A stretch of DNA of 64,000 bases from Candidatus Saccharimonadales bacterium (lineage in GTDB: Bacteria; Patescibacteriota; Saccharimonadia; Saccharimonadales; Saccharimonadaceae): assembly GCA_035317825.1 (NCBI GenBank), contig DATHGB010000009.1, positions 38,910-102,909 of the forward strand, in the 5' to 3' direction. The translations under genes and the position numbers were made by a program. Below are positions 51,003-60,565 of this stretch, piece after piece; position 1 is the first letter of the stretch; every line of letters starts with the position of its first letter. The notes under the pieces are model-generated. The model was not told the DNA's origin and made no database searches. It worked only from the letters and a program-made list of their open reading frames with translations.

Positions 51003-51395
51003 TTATATATCGAGGTCGTCTAGTTCTGCAAGCTCTTTTCGTGTATTCTTTGCAAGACTAGATTCATTGTCCACACTCTCATCTGTTACGTTTTCCACAA
51101 GGTCGTCAGATGCAGTATCTGATGAGATACTATAGTTTTCGCGCTCATCATCATTATTGACGATTTTTAGGTTATAACGAGCATCGTTTTTCGTGCCAAG
51201 CGCACGTAAAAGTGTTCGTAAACTTTGTGCGGTAACGCCGCGTTTACCGATAACACGCCCGAGGTCTTCGGGGTTAACCGTAAGAGTAAGGAGTACTCCT
51301 TTTTCGTCAATCAATCGTTCAACGACAACATCATCTGGATGTCCGACGAGTGACTTCACGATATATTCTACAAATTGCTGGTCTATTGTTGACAT
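51003..51395 (-). CDS. khpA: KH-domain RNA-binding protein (KhpA-like)
   Basis: The 130-aa protein has a type II KH domain with VNPEDLGRVIGKRGVTAQSL, the GxxG loop being GKRG, followed by an acidic tail of about 45 residues (DSVDNESSLAK). KhpA usually is 75-80 aa, so the tail is an addition. KhpA acts with KhpB on mRNAs in Gram-positive bacteria. It sits beside rpsP, as in many genomes, but a terminator separates them. Confidence 0.87.
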   Translation of the reverse strand: MSTIDQQFVEYIVKSLVGHPDDVVVERLIDEKGVLLTLTVNPEDLGRVIGKRGVTAQSLRTLLRALGTKNDARYNLKIVNNDDERENYSISSDTASDDLVENVTDESVDNESSLAKNTRKELAELDDLDI

Positions 51396-51463
51396 CTGGC
51401 CCTCCGCTTTAGTCTTCAGTACGTAAATTCCGTAATTGATATCGTATTTCTATTGTAGCACGA

Positions 51464-51494
51464 AAAATACCCGCCAAAGCGACGGGTATTTATA
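51464..51494 (-). terminator. Terminator between rpsP and the KH gene
   Basis: ATACCCG and CGGGTAT pair on the minus strand around a loop and are followed by TTTTT, so rpsP transcripts can stop before the KH gene. Confidence 0.75.
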
Positions 51495-51509
51495 GGAAAA
51501 TCGTATTGA

Positions 51510-51881
51510 TTATTCAGCTGATTCTTCTGCTGGCTCTTCAGCCGGAGTTTCAACCACTTCTTCTTTTGGCTGGTTTTTTCGTAGCTTTTCTGCGTTACGA
51601 ATAGTTTTTTGCTTGTCAGATGTTACTTCCTGAACCCATTTAGGAAGTTTAACGCCGCCGTCTTTTAGCAGTTTAACGACACGAGGTGATGGCTGAGCGC
51701 CATTGTCCAAGTATTTCTGAGCTACTTCAGCTTGAATAGTGGCCTCTTTAGTATGAGGGTTGTAGCTGCCGACATAAGCGACGACGCGACCACTTGACGG
51801 GTGGCGTTGTGCTTCTTGCACGGCAAGGCGGTAGACTGGGTAGCCTTTACGGCCAACACGTTGCAAACGAATTGCGAGCAT
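51510..51881 (-). CDS. rpsP: 30S ribosomal protein S16
   Basis: The 123-aa protein opens MLAIRLQRVGRKGYPVYRLAVQE, a classic bS16 start (split in the family as LxRxGxKxxPxYRIVV), then YVGSYNPHT and an S16 helix. The last 40 residues are an acidic, Glu-Pro-rich extension beyond the usual 80-90 aa. It helps assemble the 30S subunit. The gene lies between rnc and the KH gene. Confidence 0.95.
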   Translation of the reverse strand: MLAIRLQRVGRKGYPVYRLAVQEAQRHPSSGRVVAYVGSYNPHTKEATIQAEVAQKYLDNGAQPSPRVVKLLKDGGVKLPKWVQEVTSDKQKTIRNAEKLRKNQPKEEVVETPAEEPAEESAE

Positions 51882-51958
51882 ATAAATTAAACTTCCTTTA
51901 CTTCACGATAGAATTTGTATTAGTTCTTGACCAAGTTTACACTACTTTTGGCCGTACG

Positions 51959-52678
51959 TCAATCTGTTTTAGTGCGTTTCTCGTATGTTTCAAGTGCCGT
52001 CTTGGCCGCCTGCTGTTGGGCTACCTGCTTGCTTGGTCCGCTGCCTTCGCCCATTTTCTTATTACCAACGAATACACCTAGTTTAAATATCTTGTCGTGA
52101 TCAGGTCCAACCTCTTCTAACACCTTATACTGCGGTGTTTGGCCGTCAATCCGCTGGGATACTTCTTGCAGATGTGATTTTGGATCGCGCCAGCTACCAG
52201 ACTCTAAAATAGAATCCAATTTAGAAAGAATATGCTTTTCAATAAAGACGGCCGCATCTTCGTAACCACGTTCAAGGTAAATCGAACCTATGACAGCTTC
52301 GAAAGCATTCGCAAGAATTTGCTCGCGTGCACGGGTACTGCCATTTTTTTCACCTTTGCTCATGCGCATCAAGGGTTCGAACCCAAGGCTTTGGCCAGCT
52401 TCGCTAATACTTTCAGTACGGACTAGCGACGCACGCCAGCTGGTTAAAATACCTTCCGGTTCACTATGATTACGGAATAAGGAGTCGGTCACGACAAGTT
52501 CCAAAACGGCATCACCTAAGAACTCGAGACGCTCATTGTGTTCACTAACACTCTTTTTATGTTCGTTAACGTAGCTACGGTGTGTCAGCGCAGTAATAAG
52601 AAGATCGATGTTCTTAAACTCAAACCCAAAATTTTTTAGGGCAAAATCCTGATATGGCGCCGTTTGCATCCCGCTCAT
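51959..52678 (-). CDS. rnc: Ribonuclease III
   Basis: The 239-aa protein has the RNase III signature HNERLEFLGDAVLELVVTD with the metal-binding Glu/Asp set, a second acidic block FEAVIGSIYLERG, and a C-terminal dsRBD (SHLQEVSQRIDG..., ending KQVAQQQAAKTALETYE). It cleaves double-stranded RNA in rRNA processing. ATG 52678 overlaps the NUDIX gene stop, TAATG. Confidence 0.95.
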   Translation of the reverse strand: MSGMQTAPYQDFALKNFGFEFKNIDLLITALTHRSYVNEHKKSVSEHNERLEFLGDAVLELVVTDSLFRNHSEPEGILTSWRASLVRTESISEAGQSLGFEPLMRMSKGEKNGSTRAREQILANAFEAVIGSIYLERGYEDAAVFIEKHILSKLDSILESGSWRDPKSHLQEVSQRIDGQTPQYKVLEEVGPDHDKIFKLGVFVGNKKMGEGSGPSKQVAQQQAAKTALETYEKRTKTD

Positions 52679-53172
52679 TATAGCTTCTCCTGGCGAATTT
52701 TTTTCATTGCGAGTAACATCAGTTTTCCAATATCTTCGTATTCAATTTCATCTAGTGCATCGTGAAATTTGAACCACCTAATACCGTTCATCCACTCTTC
52801 TTTTTGGATAGCATCGGTGTCGCCTTTGGCGCGGACAAGGTAGATTTGGGTTGTCATAAGGACAAGTTTGTCAATCCGACGGTAGCGAAAATGAATTTTG
52901 CCCAGCCAGCCAAGGACTTCCGTATCATGGAGTCCTGCTTCTTCACCAATTTCACGCTTGGCTGTTTGCTGTGCTGTTTCGCCTTCTTCAATATGACCTT
53001 TTGGAATAGTCCAACGGTCTTTGGCATCTTGGATTAATAATATTTCTACATCGCCTGCTTTATTACGGCGAAATACTATACCACCAGCTGTTGGTTCGCG
53101 AACGATTTCTTGAATAGAAGCACGATGGCGGTTGAAATATTTTTTAAAGCGTTCAAACTTTGGATTTTGCAT
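52678..53172 (-). CDS. NUDIX hydrolase
   Basis: From ATG 53172, preceded by GGGGGAG, the 164-aa protein has PTAGGIVFRRN and the Nudix box GHIEEGETAQQTAKREIGEEAG. It acts on a nucleotide or dinucleotide polyphosphate. The gene starts within the 3' end of nusB and ends in the rnc start codon, so the three are translated from one transcript. A longer frame (53253) would overlap nusB. Confidence 0.87.
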   Translation of the reverse strand: MQNPKFERFKKYFNRHRASIQEIVREPTAGGIVFRRNKAGDVEILLIQDAKDRWTIPKGHIEEGETAQQTAKREIGEEAGLHDTEVLGWLGKIHFRYRRIDKLVLMTTQIYLVRAKGDTDAIQKEEWMNGIRWFKFHDALDEIEYEDIGKLMLLAMKKIRQEKL

Positions 53173-53614
53173 CGCCTGACTCCCCCTCAACAAGTGTACG
53201 GTAAGCTGTCCCCAGCACTCCGTTAATAAACTTGCTTGAGTTATCAGAACCAAACGCTTTAGCTAATTCAACCGCTTCGTTAATCGCCACTTTTGGCGGC
53301 ACGACAGTTGCAAGGTAGAGAAGTTCATATAGGCCAATACGCAGTACTGAACGATCAATACGCGCAATTTGTTCAATTGGCCAATCAGGAGCAATCGGCT
53401 GAATTTTTTCATCCAAATCCACCTGGTTGGCAATAACACCTTTTACTAAATCACTAACAAACGGTTTATCGTCAATCGCGGTCTCGTAACGTTCCAGATT
53501 GCGCCCAAGTATTTCGTCAATATCGACAGAAGCATCTTCCGACTGAGTACGAAACTCATACTCGTAAAGGGTTTGAAGTGCAACAATACGTCCAAGGTGG
53601 CGGTTAGAAGCCAT
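53153..53614 (-). CDS. nusB: Transcription antitermination factor NusB
   Basis: The 153-aa protein has the NusB core: ALQTLYEYEFR near the N-terminus and the C-terminal AINEAVELAKAFGSDNSSKFINGVLG (split here). NusB with NusE binds boxA RNA for rRNA antitermination. It is in the operon rpmF-nusB-NUDIX-rnc. Confidence 0.92.
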   Translation of the reverse strand: MASNRHLGRIVALQTLYEYEFRTQSEDASVDIDEILGRNLERYETAIDDKPFVSDLVKGVIANQVDLDEKIQPIAPDWPIEQIARIDRSVLRIGLYELLYLATVVPPKVAINEAVELAKAFGSDNSSKFINGVLGTAYRTLVEGESGDAKSKV

Positions 53615-53674
53615 AGTGTTTGGTTCTTTCGTTATCTTTAGGTTTTTTTAAGATCACTCGTAGTCAAACGAGAG

Positions 53675-53821
53675 TTATTTTGTGACTTTGCCAGTTTCAC
53701 GCTTTGTAGTGCGTACCTTGACTGGTGATTTGCCGTTTACACGACGAGCAAGCTTTAGAACAAGGTGGCTACGACGTAGACCAGTCTTGCGCGGGCTGCT
53801 TTGCTTTTTAGGTTGTCCCAT
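53675..53821 (-). CDS. rpmF: 50S ribosomal protein L32, zinc-free form
   Basis: The 48-codon frame from ATG 53821 (GGAG nearby) reads MGQPKKQSSPRKTGLRRSHL followed by LKLARRVNGKSPVKVRT and a basic tail. The MxxPKxxxSxxxxxxRRSH pattern is L32. The usual zinc CxxC...CxxC is missing. It is too short for common ORF cutoffs but clearly a gene, leading the nusB operon. Confidence 0.85.
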   Translation of the reverse strand: MGQPKKQSSPRKTGLRRSHLVLKLARRVNGKSPVKVRTTKRETGKVTK

Positions 53822-53902
53822 GGTAAAGTTCTCCTTTTTCAGGTTTTTATTATATAACTTGGTGCTATTATAGCGAAGTTAGTTAAATTTCTCAAGAGAG
53901 TA

Positions 53903-53931
53903 TTGACATAAATATACATAAGTGTTATCAT
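53903..53931 (+). promoter_or_regulatory. Promoter with leaderless start
   Basis: TTGACA (53903-53908), 17-nt spacer, TATCAT (53926-53931); ATG 53938 lies 6 nt on, at the predicted transcription start. Confidence 0.75.
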
Positions 53932-53937
53932 ATATAA

Positions 53938-54489
53938 ATGACTTTCAACAGAAGTGAATACGCAAACTACTCTTCTCCGCATAATCTCCCTCCAAGCGGA
54001 GCTCTCAGGGAGCTTGCCTTACCTGGATACTATTCTTCGGAGCCACCCGCTTTAGAAGAAGTACCGCCTACAATCCCTCTTCCTGATATCGAACTCGGCA
54101 GTGAAGATACGCAGTTACTAGCATTGGCTAAGAAACAAGCACCCTACAGGGCATATGTCTTAGTGCAAGATATGCTCGATACAGATCTTGATTATCAGAG
54201 TGCGCACACGCATGCAAATTACGCACAAGGGCAAGAGAATCCTTTTTTGCCCCACGCTGCAGAACATCAAGCCAAACCCTTGCGAGGTCTAGTAGCGGAA
54301 AAGCTTACGTATGCCGCAAATGCCCTAGCGTCGGCAACAAATGCTCAGATTGGTCGCTCAGCACTTCTTATTCGGTTTCCTTTTGATAAGATTACGACTC
54401 CAAAAAAAGGTAAACATGTACTAGCCCCTAAGCATCGTCGGGATACATCTAAGATTGACACTCGTACGGTGTCCCGTTCTAGCCATTAG
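53938..54489 (+). CDS. Hypothetical protein
   Basis: No family recognised. The 183 aa are soluble and Pro/Ala-rich: an N-terminal flexible part, an alpha-helical centre (QDMLDTDLDYQSAHTHANYA) and a basic C-terminus (KKGKHVLAPKHRRDTSK). A perfect promoter with no leader supports the gene. It converges with leuS, 1 nt apart. Confidence 0.65.
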   Translation: MTFNRSEYANYSSPHNLPPSGALRELALPGYYSSEPPALEEVPPTIPLPDIELGSEDTQLLALAKKQAPYRAYVLVQDMLDTDLDYQSAHTHANYAQGQENPFLPHAAEHQAKPLRGLVAEKLTYAANALASATNAQIGRSALLIRFPFDKITTPKKGKHVLAPKHRRDTSKIDTRTVSRSSH

Positions 54490-54490
54490 G

Positions 54491-56923
54491 CTAAACGACA
54501 ATATTAATCAGCCGGCCAGGGATATAAATCACCTTGGCTGGTTTTTTGTCGCCAATAAATTTGGTGACATTTTCTTGTTCTAGCGCCTCTGCGGTCACAT
54601 CTTCCTGTGTTGCGTCCGTCGCAACTTCTAGCTTAGCTCGTAATTTGCCATTTACCTGAACGATAATCGTCGAGGACTCGCTCTTAGTCAAAGCATCGTC
54701 CCACTGCGGCCAACCGGCAGACTCGATCATCGTATCATTGCCGAGCTGTTGCCATAATTCAGCGCTTATGTGCGGTGCGAATGGTGCAAGCATACGGTTA
54801 AGCGCACCTAGAGCCTCATGCCATACTTCATCTGAAAAACCATCGACTTTGAATTTATATAGTTCGTTCACATATTCCATTAACGCAGAGATAGCTGTAT
54901 TAAAGCTAAGCCGGTGATAATCGTCAGTCACTTTTTTAATCGTTTTGTGCTGCAGACGCTTTATTTCATCATCGTGACCAGTAAATTGCTTGCTACTTTC
55001 TAGGAATTCTTGGTTAAGCACCCAAACACGGTTAAGGAAACGGTAAATTCCGGCGATTCCACGCGAGTCCCATGGTGCATCAAGCTCGATCGGCCCCATG
55101 AACAACACATAGGTGCGGAGTGCATCGGCACCGTAACCCTGGTCGATAATGTCAAGCGGATCAATGACATTCCCCAGGCTCTTGCTCATTTTGCGACCGT
55201 CTTCGGCATTAATATAGCCATGGTAGACAAGTTTCTTGACCGGTTCACGGAAATTCGTTAGCCCCATGTCTTTGAACACATGCGTCCAAAAACGAACGTA
55301 TAGTAAATGGGCTACCGCGTGATCGCCACCTACGTAATAATCAACAGGTGACCAGTAATTGGCTTTTTCAGGATTCCACGCTTGTTTGTCATTGTGTGGA
55401 TCAGCATAACGCAAAAGATACCAGCTGCTACATGCATAGCCATCCATCGTATCGGTCTCGCGCTCGGCAGGACCGCCACAGGTTGGACAGACGGTGTTCA
55501 CCCAGTCTGTTACACCGGCAAGTGTTGATTTGCCATCACCTTTTGGCGCGAAATCTTTTAGTTCTGGTAGCACCACAGGTAATTGATCCTCCGGAACGGG
55601 AACAGCACCGTGTTCGGGACAGTGAATAATCGGGATAGGTGCACCCCAATAGCGCTGACGACTAATAAGCCAGTCGCGCATTTTGTAGGTAACTTTGCTT
55701 TTGCCCCTACTCTCTTGCTCTAGCCAGGCAACGATCTCTTCGCGAGCTTCGCTACTTTCCATACCATCAAACGTTCCGCTGTTAATAAGTGGGCCTTCGC
55801 CGTGGTATATTCCTATTTCTTCGTCAGATTCAGGTTTTTCAATAACTTCAACGATTGGAAGATTGAATTTTTCTGCAAACGCAAAGTCGCGCTCATCATG
55901 TGCTGGTACCGCCATAACTGCACCCGTTCCATAGCCAGCAAGTACGTAATCGGCGATCCAAATAGGCACTTTTTCACCTGTTGTCGGGTTAATTGCATAG
56001 CTTCCCGTGAAGACGCCTGTTTTATCTTTACTATCGGTCATGCGCTCGATTTCGGATTTTTTAACAGACTCGGTAATATACTTCTCAACTGATTCTTTAA
56101 ATTCACTTGCTGCAAGTTTTTTAGCGAGCTCGTGTTCGGGTGCAAGGACAACAAACGTCGCACCAAAAATCGTATCTGGTCGAGTTGAAAAAACAGTGAT
56201 TATATCTTTCGTATCGTCAACCACAAATTCAATTTCGGCACCTTGAGAACGGCCAATCCAGTTTGTTTGAGCAGTTTTAATCTTTTGTGGCCAGTCTAAA
56301 TCTTCGATTTCATCTAAAAGCGCGTCAGCATAATCCGTGATCTTGAAGAACCATTGGTTCATGGATTTTTTGATAACTTCGCTGCCACAACGCCAGCATT
56401 TGCCACCTTCGACTTGTTCGTTTGCGAGTACTGTTTTATCTACCGGACACCACCATTGCAAACTCTCTTTTTGGTAGGCGAGTCCGCGTTCAAAAAACTT
56501 CGTAAAGATCCACTGGGTCCAGCGGTAATATTCGGGGTCGGATGTATTAATCTCACGCGACCAGTCGATACTGACGCCCATGCGTTTTAGCTGGTTTTTG
56601 AAGTTTGCGATATTCGTTTTCGTAACAACTGCAGGTGCTGTCCCCGTTTTAATAGCATAGTTTTCCGCAGGCAGCCCGAATGAGTCCCAACCCATTGGAT
56701 TAAGAACGTTTTTGCCGTGCGCTCGGTGAAAGCGAGCGATTGAATCGACAATTGCATGTTCGAACGCATGGCCCGTGTGCATACCTGCGCCACTTGGGTA
56801 TGGAAACATACAGGAAATATAGAGTTTTTGCTTGCTAAGATCCTCTTCGACATCGTATGTTTTTTGGTCTTCCCAAATAACCTGCCACTTGGGTTCAATA
56901 TCGGAGGGATTGTAACGCTTCAT
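54491..56923 (-). CDS. leuS: Leucyl-tRNA synthetase
   Basis: The 810-aa protein has MFPYPSGAGMHTGHAFEH with the HIGH motif as HTGH (residues 47-50), the editing CP1 domain, two zinc-like CxxC sets (CWRCG and CPTCGG), and RKMSKSLGN (KMSKS near residue 578). It charges tRNA-Leu. Its length and order match bacterial LeuRS. It is convergent with the hypothetical gene at 53938. Confidence 0.97.
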   Translation of the reverse strand: MKRYNPSDIEPKWQVIWEDQKTYDVEEDLSKQKLYISCMFPYPSGAGMHTGHAFEHAIVDSIARFHRAHGKNVLNPMGWDSFGLPAENYAIKTGTAPAVVTKTNIANFKNQLKRMGVSIDWSREINTSDPEYYRWTQWIFTKFFERGLAYQKESLQWWCPVDKTVLANEQVEGGKCWRCGSEVIKKSMNQWFFKITDYADALLDEIEDLDWPQKIKTAQTNWIGRSQGAEIEFVVDDTKDIITVFSTRPDTIFGATFVVLAPEHELAKKLAASEFKESVEKYITESVKKSEIERMTDSKDKTGVFTGSYAINPTTGEKVPIWIADYVLAGYGTGAVMAVPAHDERDFAFAEKFNLPIVEVIEKPESDEEIGIYHGEGPLINSGTFDGMESSEAREEIVAWLEQESRGKSKVTYKMRDWLISRQRYWGAPIPIIHCPEHGAVPVPEDQLPVVLPELKDFAPKGDGKSTLAGVTDWVNTVCPTCGGPAERETDTMDGYACSSWYLLRYADPHNDKQAWNPEKANYWSPVDYYVGGDHAVAHLLYVRFWTHVFKDMGLTNFREPVKKLVYHGYINAEDGRKMSKSLGNVIDPLDIIDQGYGADALRTYVLFMGPIELDAPWDSRGIAGIYRFLNRVWVLNQEFLESSKQFTGHDDEIKRLQHKTIKKVTDDYHRLSFNTAISALMEYVNELYKFKVDGFSDEVWHEALGALNRMLAPFAPHISAELWQQLGNDTMIESAGWPQWDDALTKSESSTIIVQVNGKLRAKLEVATDATQEDVTAEALEQENVTKFIGDKKPAKVIYIPGRLINIVV

Positions 56924-56976
56924 GCGTTCTAGTATAACAAACTTTTCACCCCTGGTAGGAAAAAGCGTTACAGATC

Positions 56977-58104
56977 TTAGCTTTGTATTTGCGCTTTAGC
57001 CATACCGGCATAGACGGATTGTATAAGTGTCTCAATTTCGGTTTTGAGTTCGTCAATTGTCACCGATTTTTCTGGTACAGTCACATTAGCTGTTTTATTA
57101 AAGACTGGTTCAAAAACGAAGGTTCTTTTTTCAGGACCAGTTTCGTCCTTGGTGCTAAACTTTGTAATTTCGTGCGACCATTGACTCACCCATACTTCCA
57201 TTCGCGTTTCGTTCGCGGCATTTTTGTCAGATGCTACCGCATTATTTTCATCAATCGTAATGTTTGGATCACAATCCTGCAGCGATTTAAACACACGGGT
57301 ATTTTTTAGTTCTCGGGCAAAGCCTTTTGCCCCCTCGTTGTTGCTTTTAATCGTATACCCGAGGCTGCCGTCTTTAGTCCCGAGGTTTTGTTCGATAGTT
57401 AGGAATTTATTTTTCTTGTAGATATTTGCAACCTCGTCCGTAGCTGCTTTGTCACTTTGGAACTTAGTGATCGTATCGCCGATACATTTTTGCATTTTGC
57501 TGGTTGCTACGCTGAATTGTTTCGTATCAGCAGCACTTATCTTGACCCAACGATCATCAATTTTAGCAATTAACTGGTCAAAAACGTCTTGAGACCCTGG
57601 AAGAATAACCCCGCTGTATGCCTTAACGACATCTTTTACATTCTTGACCTTGAAATAAAGAGTGCCTTCACCATCTATGAGCCCGCTGCCATTTACCGTA
57701 ACCGGCCGTCCTCCCATATCAAGAGTAGCCTTAACGTTTACGTTTCCCTTGGCTCGGTCGGTCGCACCATCAATCTCTATTTTTACTTTAGTCGCACCAT
57801 TTGTCACGTCCATTAACCCAGTAAAGGTAAGTGTTTTTGCTTTAATCGCGTTCATAACGCTATCGGCCACCACCTTTTCAGGGTTCTGATACCAGAAATT
57901 ATATGCGAGTACGCTGCCTGCGCCAAGAATAACGGCAACAATAGCAATGATGATACCGATAATAATAAGTTTTTTACTGCGGCGCTTGGGAACTGTGGGC
58001 GCAGGAGTAGGTTCGCCAGGAGTATTGGATTGAAAAGGCATAGGTATAGGTATCTTTTCTTGCCTACTATGTCTGTCAAAAGAGTTGAATTCGTCGTTTT
58101 TCAT
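56977..58104 (-). CDS. Hypothetical membrane-anchored extracytoplasmic protein
   Basis: From ATG 58104 (GGAG upstream) the 375-aa protein has a cytoplasmic Pro-rich N-terminus, basic KRRSKK, one membrane helix (about residues 46-68) and a large outside domain of about 300 aa with two cysteines. Repeated beta strands (FTGLMDVTNGATKVKIE, TVNGSGLIDGEGTLYFKVKNV) resemble lipoprotein-like DUF-type binding domains. No family assigned. It lies between leuS and MurF-like genes. Confidence 0.65.
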   Translation of the reverse strand: MKNDEFNSFDRHSRQEKIPIPMPFQSNTPGEPTPAPTVPKRRSKKLIIIGIIIAIVAVILGAGSVLAYNFWYQNPEKVVADSVMNAIKAKTLTFTGLMDVTNGATKVKIEIDGATDRAKGNVNVKATLDMGGRPVTVNGSGLIDGEGTLYFKVKNVKDVVKAYSGVILPGSQDVFDQLIAKIDDRWVKISAADTKQFSVATSKMQKCIGDTITKFQSDKAATDEVANIYKKNKFLTIEQNLGTKDGSLGYTIKSNNEGAKGFARELKNTRVFKSLQDCDPNITIDENNAVASDKNAANETRMEVWVSQWSHEITKFSTKDETGPEKRTFVFEPVFNKTANVTVPEKSVTIDELKTEIETLIQSVYAGMAKAQIQS

Positions 58105-58171
58105 GCATACTCCTTGCACGTACACGCATTATGCTTATATTTATAGCATATCATGTGCAAAAAGGAGAGTA

Positions 58172-59455
58172 TCAGAATTTAGAAAAGAATGCGTTCTTAA
58201 CTCTCATCCAGTCAGCTGATTGCCGTACTAGCTCATCTTCTTCACTAAGAACACACAAAACCTTCACTGCTTCTTCGACGTAGCCGCCATTTTGCGAGCC
58301 TTTTGCAAGGATTGCCGCACCAGGTTCTACGACGCTACGGACAAAACCACCAGCATCGATTGCGCTTTTGAAACTTTTAACCTGGCATCCCCGTGCGCGT
58401 GCCGCAGGGGCAAGGTATTTCTCTGCGTCGTCGCCAACGGTCACTACCCAAGACAACAGACTTGCATCACATAGTGCGCCCAATTTTTGATGCTCGCCCT
58501 CAGAAGACTCACCAAGTTCATTCATCGATCCTAAAATAACAACCCGTTGAGGAACTTGAAGACTGTACAGCGTCTGTAATGCCGAACTAGCCGCAACCGG
58601 ACTAGAATTATACGTATCATCAATAATAATCGTGTCATCAATTCCACGCAGTAAATTCATACGGCCTGGAACGGCTCGAATTAGCCCTAGGCCTTTTGCT
58701 ATCTCGTCGATTGTTAGCCCTAGTTTCACCGCTACAGCTACAGCCCCCATCGCGGGACGAAGACTATGCTCGCCCACAACTTTAATAGTTGCCTGTATAG
58801 ATTGGTCGAATTCGGGGGTGATTACCTGTCCTTTATAGCCTGTTTCCAGAGCAAAATCTTCTTCTTCGAAACGATACTCGGCCAGACCTGTCGTACCGTA
58901 CGTATCAACATTTGAGTTGATTAGGTATTTTGCATACCCACCATCAACATCGTCCCGGTTAATGATGGCAATTTCAGAAAAGTTAGCAGCTGTTAGTTCT
59001 TCTTCTGCGACCACATCCATAGTTTTGAAAAACTCCATGTGTTCAGCAGTAACAGCAGTAACGACACCGATATACGGCCGCATATACTTGCCAAATGCGG
59101 CAATGTCACCCGGCTTGTCTGATCCAAGCTCTTGCACGATAACGTCTACTCCCGTAGGTTGGTTGATACGCTTGCGGGCAGCCGCAAAAATAGACAGCCA
59201 TGCAAAAGGATTTTTGAGCTTATCTAATGCAGGATACTCAACTCCCAAGATGGCGAGTGGGACACTCATGTCGGTATTGTGGTTTCCCTCATGTAGTGCA
59301 ACCCGATAGCGTGTAGATAGTAGCGTCGCAATGGCGCGTTTCGTGCTGGTTTTACCGACACTACCCGTAACGACAACGAGTTTTACCTCCGGGTGTTTAC
59401 GGAAATATTTTCGAACATAATCTTCAAGACGTTTTTGGATGATTTTTTTGAACAT
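58172..59455 (-). CDS. MurF-like Mur ligase
   Basis: From ATG 59455 the 427-aa protein has VVTGSVGKTSTK (ATP P-loop), HNTDMSVPLAIL, EHMEFFKTMD (metal and Lys region) and the C-terminal IIDDTYNSSP and LGSMNELGE, hallmarks of MurF (D-Ala-D-Ala adding enzyme). It lacks the usual N-terminal UDP-binding domain, starting at the ATPase domain, so it may be a divergent amide ligase (MurF-like, e.g. cell-wall linked). Conserved with leuS region in CPR. Confidence 0.85.
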   Translation of the reverse strand: MFKKIIQKRLEDYVRKYFRKHPEVKLVVVTGSVGKTSTKRAIATLLSTRYRVALHEGNHNTDMSVPLAILGVEYPALDKLKNPFAWLSIFAAARKRINQPTGVDVIVQELGSDKPGDIAAFGKYMRPYIGVVTAVTAEHMEFFKTMDVVAEEELTAANFSEIAIINRDDVDGGYAKYLINSNVDTYGTTGLAEYRFEEEDFALETGYKGQVITPEFDQSIQATIKVVGEHSLRPAMGAVAVAVKLGLTIDEIAKGLGLIRAVPGRMNLLRGIDDTIIIDDTYNSSPVAASSALQTLYSLQVPQRVVILGSMNELGESSEGEHQKLGALCDASLLSWVVTVGDDAEKYLAPAARARGCQVKSFKSAIDAGGFVRSVVEPGAAILAKGSQNGGYVEEAVKVLCVLSEEDELVRQSADWMRVKNAFFSKF

Positions 59456-59560
59456 GCTTACCCCTATCATAAACGATAGGTAGGCAAAGGAGCAAATTCG
59501 TTCAGCTCTTAGATCAATAACTAAAATTAGTTACTCATACAAAAGTTGTAAGGCCTCCTG

Positions 59561-59602
59561 GGCCCGACTCACTCACGAAGAGGAATCGGGCCCAGGTTGG
59601 GC
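59561..59602 (-). terminator. Strong GC-rich hairpin at the edge of the foreign block
   Basis: CCTGGGCCCGA (59562-59572) and TCGGGCCCAGG (59591-59601) form an 11-bp stem. It lies just beyond the stop of the DUF350 gene, whose transcript it may end. No T-run follows. Confidence 0.6.
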
Positions 59603-59621
59603 AGGGAGAACAGTCAGGTCG

Positions 59622-60542
59622 CTACAGTTGCAACCTGATCGCCGTAGAGAGAAAGAGCGCCATCACGATCACCAGCGCCATCATGACGGCGCCGGCGTTG
59701 ATCTGGTTCTGCTCCAGGATCTCCTTGACGGTGCAGTTGGTGAGCACCAGGCGGTCGATGAGCCAGCGGGCCAAGTACAGACCGATCACGGCGACCAACG
59801 TCGTAGCGAAGAACCCGGCAAAACCGGAACGCCACCCACTGAAGTCGCCGGCAACACCCTCACGTACCACCATGGATGTGCCGATCAACATGCCGGCGAC
59901 CTCGTAGGCCGCCGCCAGGTTGCCCTGCGCGATCTCGTCTTGCAGGTTGTACCGCTTACCCCCGTCTCGCAGAACCTTACGGAGCTGAAAGCGGGTGATC
60001 CGTTCGTGAATGAACACGAACACCCCCACGACCAGCAGCAAGCCGAGCACTCCGAAGACTACCGTGCTTTCCATACTCTTTAACACCGACGATGCCTGAC
60101 CATCAAGCGAACCGTTCAGAGCGAAGCCGGCGCAGATGTAGAACCCTGCCTCGACCGCCCCGACAGCCTTGTTGCCCTTCAGGAGCTCGTCGATATTGCG
60201 CACTTTGCGCAGCACGACCCAGTCGACGACCGGACGCACCAACAAAAGCGCGGCGAATACCCACGCACCTTCCAGTAACATCCATCCGATGACCCCATAG
60301 CCATCGTCGTGAATGGAGTACTTGAAGATGTGGAGCATGCCGATCGCTTGACCGACGACCAGTGATAGGCGTTGAATGGTGTAAGCAGTGCCGCCCTTGC
60401 TGAACAGCACTTCGTTGACGTTGAACGGGGTGATCTTGTTCACGGTGTGCCACAGCACGACCACGAACAGCGTTGCGGTTGCGAACGGAATCGCAACGCC
60501 GGGAGCACTCTCGCGAAACGCTCGCAAAAAGTCGAGAAACAT
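59622..60542 (-). CDS. DUF350 double-domain membrane protein (YjfL-like)
   Basis: From ATG 60542 (GGTGG upstream) the 306 aa have about eight helices in two similar halves, each with G-rich helices typical of DUF350 (VVGQAIGMLHIFKYS in half 1, AAYEVAGMLIGTSMVV in half 2). E. coli YjfL is one such protein, next to YjfM and YjfC. Function unknown, tied to membrane stress. The gene begins inside the upstream ATP-grasp reading frame, which extends over it in another frame. Confidence 0.82.
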   Translation of the reverse strand: MFLDFLRAFRESAPGVAIPFATATLFVVVLWHTVNKITPFNVNEVLFSKGGTAYTIQRLSLVVGQAIGMLHIFKYSIHDDGYGVIGWMLLEGAWVFAALLLVRPVVDWVVLRKVRNIDELLKGNKAVGAVEAGFYICAGFALNGSLDGQASSVLKSMESTVVFGVLGLLLVVGVFVFIHERITRFQLRKVLRDGGKRYNLQDEIAQGNLAAAYEVAGMLIGTSMVVREGVAGDFSGWRSGFAGFFATTLVAVIGLYLARWLIDRLVLTNCTVKEILEQNQINAGAVMMALVIVMALFLSTAIRLQL

Positions 60543-60565
60543 ATTTCCACCACTTCCGAAGACGA

